DNA from: Rhodovulum sp. 12E13
Lineage (GTDB): Bacteria; Pseudomonadota; Alphaproteobacteria; Rhodobacterales; Rhodobacteraceae
DNA: 64,000 nucleotides
Direction: 5' to 3'
Assembly (NCBI RefSeq): GCF_003340565.1
Contig: NZ_QPLK01000003.1
Coordinates: forward strand, 186,001-250,000
The notes under the pieces are model-generated. The model ran no database searches, was not told where the DNA came from, and worked only from the letters and a program-made list of their open reading frames with translations. The position numbers and the translations under genes are program-made. Positions 44,817-51,410 of this stretch are shown one piece after another (the first letter of the stretch is position 1; each line of letters opens with the position of its first letter).

Positions 44817-46160
44817 TCACTTGATGGCGTCCCAGGCGGCCTGGATGCTCTCGGCCTCGGCCTGGGCGTCGCCCGAGCGCATGTACTCGACCATCCCGGT
44901 CCAGAAGGCGCCGGCACCGATCTCGGAGGGCATCAGGTCGGAGGCGTCGAAGCGGAACGAGGTGGCCGACAGCAGGATCTCGCCCATCCCCTTGAGCGTG
45001 TCGTTGGCGTAGAGGTCGGTGTTCACGCCCGAATGCGGCGTGAGGAAGCCCGACTGCGCCATCCACAGCTCGTGCGCGATCGGCGTCTTGAGGAACTCGA
45101 TGAACCCGCGGGTCGCGTCGGAATCATCGGTGATCGCCCACGCCGTGCCCGCGCCCAGCACAGGGCTGCCAAGATCTTCGGCCTCGAAGGGCGGGAAGTA
45201 GAAGAAGTCGAATTCCGCGTCCTCGGGGAAGAAGGTCGGGATGAACGATGCCTGCTTGTGCATCAGGCAGTCGGGCGGGAACTGGAACAGACCGTCCGGC
45301 GCGTTGCGGAAGTCGTTGGCGACGATTTCGGCCGGCGACATGCCCGTCCATTCCTCGTTACGCGCGAAGGAGCCGAAAAGCTCGATGGCGTTGACGACCG
45401 GCTCGGACGAGAACGGGATGTCGTTGGCGACCCACGCGTCGTAGGTCTCCAGCGGCTGGGTGCGCAGCATGATGTCCTCGACCCAGTCGGTCGCGGGCCA
45501 GCCCGTCGCCCCCTCCGACCCGATGCCGATGCACCAGGGCGTGAAGCCGTCGGCGAGCGCCTGCTCGCTCAGGCCCACGAGCTCTTCCATCGTGGTGGGT
45601 ATCTCGTAGCCCAGTTCGTCGAAGATCGGCGGCGAATACCAGACGAGCGATTTCACGTCGACCTTGTAGAAGAAGCCGTTGAGCGCCTCGCCCCCCGCCT
45701 GTTCGTTGGCCGAGGTGGCGAGGTCGACCCAGCTCTGGCCGGCCGCGTAGTTGTCGCGGATCCAGCTCGCCGTCTCCTCGCCGAGCGGCGCGACATGGCC
45801 GGCGGCCGCGAGGTCGGCCAGCAGGCCGGGCTGCGGGATCACCGCGAGATTGGGAAGGCCGCCGGTCTGGGAGGCGCGGCGAATCTCGCTTTCGAAGCTG
45901 TCGGAGCCGGAATACGCGACCGTCGCGCCGGTCGCCGCCTCGAAATAGTCGATCACGCTCGTGACGAGGTCGAGGTCGTCTCCGATCCACGGGCCGGAGA
46001 TGGTGATCTCGGCGCCGTCGAAATCATTCTCCGCGGCGAAGCTCTCGTAGCTCGCCCAGTTGAAATCGCCCTCGCCGACGGGAAAGACGAGATCCTGCGC
46101 CGCCGCGGATCCCGCGCAGAGAGCCAGGCCGGCGGCACCGGCCATAAGACGGTTCTTCAT
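44817..46160 (-). CDS. aglE: alpha-glucoside periplasmic binding protein AglE
   Basis: The 447-aa protein has a signal peptide (KNRLMAGAAGLALCAGSAAA, cleaved before QDL). The mature part is a family 1-type sugar-binding protein: GAEITISGPWIGDDLDLVTS, YSGSDSFESEIRRASQTGGL and a Trp-rich ligand region (GWPATDWVEDIMLRTQPLET). It binds alpha-glucosides such as sucrose, maltose or trehalose. First gene of the operon. The upstream region with operator-like dyads separates it from aglR. Confidence 0.94.
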   Translation of the reverse strand: MKNRLMAGAAGLALCAGSAAAQDLVFPVGEGDFNWASYESFAAENDFDGAEITISGPWIGDDLDLVTSVIDYFEAATGATVAYSGSDSFESEIRRASQTGGLPNLAVIPQPGLLADLAAAGHVAPLGEETASWIRDNYAAGQSWVDLATSANEQAGGEALNGFFYKVDVKSLVWYSPPIFDELGYEIPTTMEELVGLSEQALADGFTPWCIGIGSEGATGWPATDWVEDIMLRTQPLETYDAWVANDIPFSSEPVVNAIELFGSFARNEEWTGMSPAEIVANDFRNAPDGLFQFPPDCLMHKQASFIPTFFPEDAEFDFFYFPPFEAEDLGSPVLGAGTAWAITDDSDATRGFIEFLKTPIAHELWMAQSGFLTPHSGVNTDLYANDTLKGMGEILLSATSFRFDASDLMPSEIGAGAFWTGMVEYMRSGDAQAEAESIQAAWDAIK

Positions 46161-46208
46161 GGTTAACCTCCCGTGTTCGCGCCCGAGCCACCGGGCCTGG
46201 CGCTTTAT

Positions 46209-46221
46209 TGGAGCGGCTCCA
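46209..46221. promoter_or_regulatory. candidate AglR operator, odd-centred dyad
   Basis: TGGAGC-G-GCTCCA is a perfect 6-1-6 dyad 49-61 nt upstream of the aglE start. LacI-family sugar regulators bind dyads of this size, and the position suits repression of aglE. The odd centre differs from the usual CG-centred LacI-family site. Confidence 0.5.
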
Positions 46222-46230
46222 GGCGCGCAC

Positions 46231-46244
46231 CCAAACCGCTTTGG
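46231..46244. promoter_or_regulatory. candidate AglR operator, CG-centred dyad
   Basis: CCAAA-C-CG-C-TTTGG has the CG-centred arms typical of LacI-family operators (AAnCGnTT core). It lies 71-84 nt upstream of aglE and about 240 nt upstream of aglR, ten bases from the first dyad. Confidence 0.55.
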
Positions 46245-46483
46245 ATGACCGGCACGATACCCGCGCCGGTGAGGGTGTCAATGCAGGACAGGGAGCGAAT
46301 CGCCCTGAATTTCCGCGACTGTCAGCGCTAACTGCCCTGCATCGGGCGCAGCGCGAACCGCCGCTTTGACCGGGGCGCGACGCTGCGCTAACGGTGTGGG
46401 ATCGCCAGACCGCGGCATCCGGGCCGGCCGCGCATCGCCCGCGGCGACAGTCAGACCCGCAGACTGGCCATTTTCATGCGACC

Positions 46484-47512
46484 ATGACTCTCCGAACCCT
46501 CGCCGAAAGCCTCGGGCTCAGCCCCACTACCGTCAGTCGCGCGCTGAACGGCTATGGCGACGTGGCTCCGGCGACGCGCGCGCGGGTCCAGGCGGCGGCA
46601 CGGGCACAGGGCTACGCGCCGAACCCGCGCGCCCGGTCGCTCGCCACGGGCCGGGCGATGGCGATCGGGCATGTCATCCCGGCCACATCGCGGCACGAGA
46701 TCGTCAATCCTGTCTTTGCCGACTTCATCGCCGGCGCAAGCGAGACCTATGCCGCCGCGGGCTACGAGATCGTGCTGTCGGTCATGCCCGAAGGCGACGA
46801 GGCGGAGGGCTATCGCCGCCTTGCCCGGTCGCGGCGGATCGACGGGCTGCTGCTGCAGGCGCCCCGGCCCGACGATCGGCGGATCGCCCTGCTTGCGGGG
46901 CTCGGCCTGCCCTATGTCGTGCACGGCCGCGCCTCGCAGGAGGCGGCCCCCTACGGATGGCTCGACATGGACAACCGCCGCGCCTTCGCCCGGGCGACGC
47001 GCCACCTGACCGGGCTCGGCCACCGCCGCATCGCGCTGCTGAACGGGCCCGCGGGGATGGACTTCGCCACCCGCCGCGCCGCCGGCCACGCCGCCGCGCT
47101 GGACGAGGCGGGCATCGCTCTCGATCCGGCGCTGGTGCGCCACGAGCCGATGACGGAGTTCTACGGCTACACCGCAGCGCGCGCGTTGACGGGCCTCGCG
47201 GTGCCGCCGACCGCCTACCTGACCTCGTCGCTGCTGATCGCGATGGGCGTGCGCCGCGCGATCGAGGAGGCCGGGCTGCGCCTCGGCCACGACGTCTCGC
47301 TCGTCACCCACGACGACGGGCTGAGCTACCTGCCGAACGGCGCGCCGGGCCGGCCGCTCTTCACCGCGACGCGGGCGCCGGTGCGCGAGATGGGGCGCGA
47401 AGCGGCGGCGATGCTGCTTTCGGCCATCGCCGAGCCCCGGCGCGCCCCGCGCACCCGGCTGATCGAGGCCGAGTGGGTCGAGGGGCCATCGACCGGTGCG
47501 GCCCCTCGCTGA
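46484..47512 (+). CDS. aglR: LacI-family regulator of alpha-glucoside genes
   Basis: The 342-aa protein begins with a LacI HTH and hinge (TLRTLAESLGLSPTTVSRAL, NGYGDVAPATRARVQAAARA). The sugar-binding domain follows (GHVIPATSRHEIVNPVFADF, ending VREMGREAAAMLLSAIAEP). Location divergent from aglE identifies it as AglR, which represses agl genes until an alpha-glucoside or derivative binds. The ATG at 46484 is taken because the HTH starts immediately; no good ribosome-binding site is visible. A 3'-end hairpin element lies 59 nt after its stop. Confidence 0.91.
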   Translation: MTLRTLAESLGLSPTTVSRALNGYGDVAPATRARVQAAARAQGYAPNPRARSLATGRAMAIGHVIPATSRHEIVNPVFADFIAGASETYAAAGYEIVLSVMPEGDEAEGYRRLARSRRIDGLLLQAPRPDDRRIALLAGLGLPYVVHGRASQEAAPYGWLDMDNRRAFARATRHLTGLGHRRIALLNGPAGMDFATRRAAGHAAALDEAGIALDPALVRHEPMTEFYGYTAARALTGLAVPPTAYLTSSLLIAMGVRRAIEEAGLRLGHDVSLVTHDDGLSYLPNGAPGRPLFTATRAPVREMGREAAAMLLSAIAEPRRAPRTRLIEAEWVEGPSTGAAPR

Positions 47513-47570
47513 GGCGCAGCCTTCGCCCCGCCCGACCGGGGCGCCGAGAGCGGCGGCGCGCCACGGGGAC

Positions 47571-47629
47571 GCTGCCCCCGGTCGCCCGGTCCGGGCGACT
47601 CCCCCGGGATATTTGAAGCAAGAAGAAGC
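47571..47629 (+). repeat. 3'-end GC-hairpin + GGGATATTTGA element, full copy 1
   Basis: GCTGCCCCCG is followed by the hairpin GTCGCCCG-GTC-CGGGCGAC, then TCCCCCGGGATATTTGAAG and CAAGAAGAAG. Nearly the same string occurs reversed at 63694-63750 (one indel and two or three base differences). It lies 59 nt downstream of aglR, in the direction of transcription. Confidence 0.88.
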
Positions 47630-47691
47630 AGGGCCGCCGGGGCCGCGGCGCGCGGCACAAAGCAATGGCGAGGGCGCGGCGGCCGGCGGCC

Positions 47692-47714
47692 GGTGGGCGG
47701 TGGGCGGTGGGCGG
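47692..47714 (+). repeat. GGTGGGC tandem repeat, three units
   Basis: The 7-bp unit GGTGGGC is repeated three times head to tail and followed by GG. It provides three GGG runs and several GG runs on the plus strand, 120 nt upstream of the beta-glucosidase start. Confidence 0.75.
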
Positions 47715-47833
47715 TTTCCCGGGAGCGACGGGCGGTCTCCGGTGGGCCGGGTTGCATCTCACCCTTGCCCCCCCCTAGACCGGGCCGGCGGCCGCGTTGG
47801 CGCCACCACCCATCCGCTGCCCGGAGGAGCCCC

Positions 47834-49159
47834 ATGCAGCACCGCCGATCCGACTTTCCGACAGGCTTCCTCTTCGGCGCCGCCACGTCGTCCTACCAGA
47901 TCGAGGGGCACGCGCACGGGGGCGCCGGCCGCACCCACTGGGACGATTTCGCCGAGACGCCGGGCAACGTGGCGGGCGCGGAAACGGGGGCGCTGGCCTG
48001 CGATCACTACCATCGCTACGGTGCGGATCTCGATCTCGTGGCCGGCGCGGGGCTCGACGTCTACCGCTTTTCGACCTCCTGGGCGCGGGTGCTGCCCGAG
48101 GGACGGGGGGCGCCGAACCCCGACGGCCTCGATTTCTACGACCGGCTGGTCGACGCCTGCCTCGAGCGGGGGCTGAAGCCGGCGCTGACGCTCTATCACT
48201 GGGAGCTGCCCTCGGCGCTGGCCGATCTCGGCGGCTGGCGCAACCGCGACGTGGCCGACTGGTTCGCCGACTTCGCCGACGTCGTGGCCGCGCGTATCGG
48301 CGACCGCGTCTGGTCGGCCGCGCCGATCAACGAGCCGTGGTGCGTGGGGTGGCTGTCGCATTTCGCCGGTGTGCACGCGCCGGGGCTGCGCGACATCCGC
48401 GCGACGGCCCGCGCGATGCACCACGTGCTGCTGGCCCACGGCCGGGCGGTGCAGGCGCTGCGGGTGCGCGGCGTGGGCAACGTGGGCGGCGTGTTCAACT
48501 GCGAATACGCCGACGCTGCCGACCAGAGCCCCGAGACCGCCCGCGCCGCCGAGACCTACGACGCGATCTACAACCGTTTCTTCCTGGGCGGCATCTTCCG
48601 CAGGGAATACCCCGAACCGGTGCTCGCCGGCCTCGCCCCCCACCTGCCCGGGGGCTGGGAGCGGGATTTCGACACCATCGCCCAGCCGCTCGACTGGGTG
48701 GGCCTGAACTACTACACGCGCAAGCGCATCGCCGCGGCCCCCGGCGCCTGGCCCGCCCTTGCCGAGCAGGACGGCCCCTTGCCGAAAACGCAGGTCGGGT
48801 GGGAGATCTACCCCCAGGGCCTCGGGCATTTCCTGCGCATGATCCACCACGACTACGCCGGCGGGCTGCCGATCTACGTCACCGAAAACGGCATGGCGCG
48901 TGACGACACGATCGGCCCCGACGGTTCGGTGGCCGACCCCGAGCGCACCGCCTATCTCGACGCGCATCTGGCCGAGGTGCGGGGGGCGATCGACGCCGGC
49001 GTGCCGGTGCGCGGCTATTTCGTCTGGTCGCTGATCGACAATTTCGAGTGGGCGCTGGGCTACGGGCCGCGCTTCGGCCTCGTGCACGTAGACTACGCCG
49101 ACTTGAAGCGCAGGCCCAAGGCATCCTACCACGCCCTGGCCGCGGCACTGAGTTCCTGA
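47834..49159 (+). CDS. GH1 beta-glucosidase
   Basis: The 441-aa enzyme is glycoside hydrolase family 1: FPTGFLFGAATSSYQIEGHA, TLYHWELPSALADLGGW, acid/base Glu167 in PINEPWC, and nucleophile Glu351 in YVTENGM. The end VWSLIDNFEWALGYGPRFGL is diagnostic. No signal peptide, so it acts on beta-glucosides in the cytoplasm. The ATG at 47834 has the site GGAGGAGC. It lies between aglR and glucokinase, 23 nt before the latter, so its glucose product can be phosphorylated at once. Confidence 0.95.
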   Translation: MQHRRSDFPTGFLFGAATSSYQIEGHAHGGAGRTHWDDFAETPGNVAGAETGALACDHYHRYGADLDLVAGAGLDVYRFSTSWARVLPEGRGAPNPDGLDFYDRLVDACLERGLKPALTLYHWELPSALADLGGWRNRDVADWFADFADVVAARIGDRVWSAAPINEPWCVGWLSHFAGVHAPGLRDIRATARAMHHVLLAHGRAVQALRVRGVGNVGGVFNCEYADAADQSPETARAAETYDAIYNRFFLGGIFRREYPEPVLAGLAPHLPGGWERDFDTIAQPLDWVGLNYYTRKRIAAAPGAWPALAEQDGPLPKTQVGWEIYPQGLGHFLRMIHHDYAGGLPIYVTENGMARDDTIGPDGSVADPERTAYLDAHLAEVRGAIDAGVPVRGYFVWSLIDNFEWALGYGPRFGLVHVDYADLKRRPKASYHALAAALSS

Positions 49160-49182
49160 GAGCGGCCGAGGGAGGACGAGGG

Positions 49183-50196
49183 ATGGCCGACCAGACCGAG
49201 CGCAGGATCGAGGCGGCGACCGGGCGCGTCCTGGTGGCGGATATCGGCGGGACGAACACGCGCGTTGCGCTGGCCGAGGGCGGCCGGCTCGTGCCGGGCA
49301 GCGTCCGGCGCTACCGCAACGCGCAGTTCGGCGGCCTTGAGGCGGTGCTCGGCCGCTTCCTCGAAGAGACCGGCGCCGCCCGTCCCGCGGCCGCCTGCCT
49401 CGCCATGGCGGGGCCTGTGCACGAGGGGCGCGGGCGGCTGACCAACCTCGCATGGACGCTCGATACCGAGGTTCTGGCCGCGGCGACCGGGGCCGAGACG
49501 GTCGACCTGCTGAACGACCTGCAGGCCCAGGGCCACGCGATCGGGCATCTCTCGCAGGAAGCGATGCAGGTCGTCCTGCCGGGTCCGCCGCCGCGGCTCG
49601 ACGCGCCGCAGCTCGTGGTGGGGATCGGCACCGGCTTCAACGCCGCGCCGGTCTACAACACGCCGCGCGGGCGGCTGGTGCCGGCCTCGGAGGCAGGTCA
49701 CGCCACGCTGCCCGTGCGTACCGAGCAGGATCTCGAGCTTGCGCGCTGGATCACCGCGCGCCACGGCTTCTGCTCGATCGAGGACGCGCTGTCCGGGCGC
49801 GGCCTGCCCTGGATCCACGACTTTCTCTGCGAGCGCGACGGCGTGCCGGGAGGGGCCGACTCGGCCGGCGTGCTGAAGCGGGCGGCCGAGGGCGAGGGCG
49901 ACGAGGCCGCCCGCGCGCGAGCGGCGGTGGCCAGCTTCGTGCGGCTTGCGGGCGGGGTCTGCGGCGATCTCGCGCTCACGCTCCTGCCCTTCGGCGGCGT
50001 CTTTCTGGTAGGCGGGATGGCGCGGGCGATGGCGCCGCATATGGGGCTCGGCTTCGCCGAGGCGTTCCGCGACAAGGGGCGCTTCGGCCCGTTCATGGAG
50101 CGGTTCGCCGTCACGCTGGTGCGCGACGACGACGCGGCGCTGATCGGCTCGGCGGTGCATCTCGATGCGCTGCTCGCAGCCCGGGCGCGGAGCTAG
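49183..50196 (+). CDS. glk: glucokinase
   Basis: The 337-aa kinase has the ASKHA phosphate motif VLVADIGGTNTRVAL (~17-30), LNDLQAQGHAIGHLSQEAMQ, VGIGTGFNAAPVY and ASEAGHATLPVRTEQDLELA. This is the E. coli-type glucokinase family (not ROK). It phosphorylates the glucose released by AglA and the beta-glucosidase. The ATG follows GGGAGGACGAGGG and lies 23 nt after the beta-glucosidase stop, implying one transcript. Confidence 0.92.
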   Translation: MADQTERRIEAATGRVLVADIGGTNTRVALAEGGRLVPGSVRRYRNAQFGGLEAVLGRFLEETGAARPAAACLAMAGPVHEGRGRLTNLAWTLDTEVLAAATGAETVDLLNDLQAQGHAIGHLSQEAMQVVLPGPPPRLDAPQLVVGIGTGFNAAPVYNTPRGRLVPASEAGHATLPVRTEQDLELARWITARHGFCSIEDALSGRGLPWIHDFLCERDGVPGGADSAGVLKRAAEGEGDEAARARAAVASFVRLAGGVCGDLALTLLPFGGVFLVGGMARAMAPHMGLGFAEAFRDKGRFGPFMERFAVTLVRDDDAALIGSAVHLDALLAARARS

Positions 50197-50229
50197 CCAG
50201 GGCTGGGCCGCCAGACGCGGGGCCGGCAA

Positions 50230-50253
50230 GGGCGCGCAGGGGCCTGCCCGCCC
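50230..50253 (+). terminator. possible hairpin terminator after glk
   Basis: GGGCGCGCAGG and CCTGCCCGCCC can pair with one mismatch, with a tight loop, 33 nt after the glk stop. No T-run follows, so an intrinsic terminator is only possible, not shown. Confidence 0.3.
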
Positions 50254-50264
50254 GTAAGGCGATC

Positions 50265-50279
50265 TTAACGGCTGCAACC
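50265..50279 (+). promoter_or_regulatory. CtrA-like half-site upstream of the chemotaxis operon
   Basis: TTAA-CGGCTGC-AACC lies 110 nt before the STAS gene. It shares the TTAA and CGGCTG core with a better match upstream of cheB (57805-57819). Alphaproteobacterial CtrA recognises TTAA-N7-TTAA, and only the first half is intact here. Confidence 0.25.
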
Positions 50280-50388
50280 CTACACCCCTCGGGCGACGTG
50301 AACCGAGAGAAGGGTGCCCCGTGTTTTCCGCGAGACCGCCGATGCCAGCCCGTTCCGCGCCCGTCGCGCGCGGCGAGCGGGGTGCGCC

Positions 50389-51036
50389 ATGAGCGCGCCC
50401 GCCACCTTTCCCCTGCCAGCGCGGCTCGATCTCTCCACCGCCGCGATGCTGGCCGAGGGGCTGCGCGCGCACCGGGGGGCCGATCTCGCGCTCGACGCGG
50501 GTGATCTCACGCATCTCGGCACGCCGGGCCTGCAGGTGCTCCTGTCGGCTCGCAGGAGCTGGGGGGCTGCCGGCCACGCGCTCAGCATCGAGAATGCGCC
50601 CGAAACGCTGGCCGAGCAGCTGGCGCAGTTTGGCCTGCGCGAGGACGACCTCGTCACCGCCGGCGCCACGGCTCGGGCGGCGGGTGACCCGCACCCGCCG
50701 CCCGAGCCGCCCCCTGCCCCACCGGCTCTCGGCGCCCCCGATGCCGCCGCGGGCTCCGAGGCCGCGCCGGAGGTGAGCGCCGCGCCCGACACGACCGCCG
50801 AAATCGCGTCGCCGAATGACGGTGACGGGCAGCAGACGGCCGATCCCGGGATGGTCACCTACGCGGGGCCCGACCTGCCCGCGCCGGGCGAGGCGCCGGC
50901 AGCCGCCGCGGCCGACCTCCCCGATCTATCCGACCTATCCGACCTGTCCGCGCCCGATCTCGCCTCCCCGGCGGGCGACGACGGAAGGGACGCGGCCACG
51001 ACAGACGGCGACACCACCGAGGGAGACCGCTCATGA
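50389..51036 (+). CDS. STAS-domain protein with acidic disordered tail
   Basis: The 215-aa protein has an N-terminal STAS fold of ~88 residues (FPLPARLDLSTAAMLAEGLR, LALDAGDLTHLGTPGLQVLL, and GHALSIENAPETLAEQLAQF). The remaining ~125 residues are a Pro/Ala/Asp tail with the repeat LPDLSDLSDLS. STAS domains act as switch partners; heading a chemotaxis operon suggests a role linked to CheA or CheY. A similar LPDLSDL string occurs in the CheA linker. The ATG at 50389 is used because the STAS fold starts at once. It overlaps cheY. Confidence 0.8.
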   Translation: MSAPATFPLPARLDLSTAAMLAEGLRAHRGADLALDAGDLTHLGTPGLQVLLSARRSWGAAGHALSIENAPETLAEQLAQFGLREDDLVTAGATARAAGDPHPPPEPPPAPPALGAPDAAAGSEAAPEVSAAPDTTAEIASPNDGDGQQTADPGMVTYAGPDLPAPGEAPAAAAADLPDLSDLSDLSAPDLASPAGDDGRDAATTDGDTTEGDRS

Positions 51037-51410
51037 GCCTGCAAATCCTCGCGGTGGACGACAGCCGCACCATCCGCGACATGCTCAAGATGGCGCTGAC
51101 CCAGGCGGGCTTCGAGACCAGCCTCGCCGAGGACGGCATGCACGGCCTCGAGGTGCTCGACGGAATGGCGCCCGACGCGATCATCACCGACATCAACATG
51201 CCCCGTATGGACGGGTTCGGCTTCATCGAGGCGGTCCGCGCGCAAGACAAGCACCGCGCGACGCCGATCCTCGTGCTGACGACGGAAAGCGCGCCGGAAC
51301 TCAAGGCGCGCGCCCGGGCGGCGGGGGCCACGGGCTGGATCGTCAAACCCTTCGACCCAGAAAAACTGGTGCGCGCGCTGCGCACCGTCGCCGGACCGGG
51401 AGGCGCGTGA
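51033..51410 (+). CDS. cheY: CheY response regulator (first)
   Basis: The 125-aa single-domain receiver has the acid pair Asp9-Asp10 (ILAVDDSRTIRDMLKMAL), the phosphorylation site Asp53 (IITDINMPRMDGFGF), the switch Thr83 in LVLTTES and Lys105 in WIVKPFDPEKL. It is a target of CheA phosphorylation. Start and stop both overlap neighbours, so it is coupled to the STAS gene and cheA. Its closeness to PilG/CheY-type sink or motor regulators cannot be decided by eye. Confidence 0.93.
   Translation: MSLQILAVDDSRTIRDMLKMALTQAGFETSLAEDGMHGLEVLDGMAPDAIITDINMPRMDGFGFIEAVRAQDKHRATPILVLTTESAPELKARARAAGATGWIVKPFDPEKLVRALRTVAGPGGA

Larger units (their letters stand above)
46161..46483. other. aglE-aglR divergent control region (323 nt)
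   Basis: This region separates divergent aglE and aglR. It contains two dyads at 46209-46221 and 46231-46244. The octamer GCGCTAAC occurs at 46325-46332 and again at 46385-46392. I saw no open frame with a domain. Promoters for both directions must lie here. Confidence 0.55.
47513..47833. other. aglR-beta-glucosidase intergenic region (321 nt)
   Basis: No gene was found. The region holds a full copy of the 3'-end hairpin element (47571-47629), a G-rich tandem repeat (47692-47714) and, just before the next gene, the ribosome-binding site GGAGGAGC. If the element terminates transcription, the beta-glucosidase needs its own promoter here. Confidence 0.5.
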
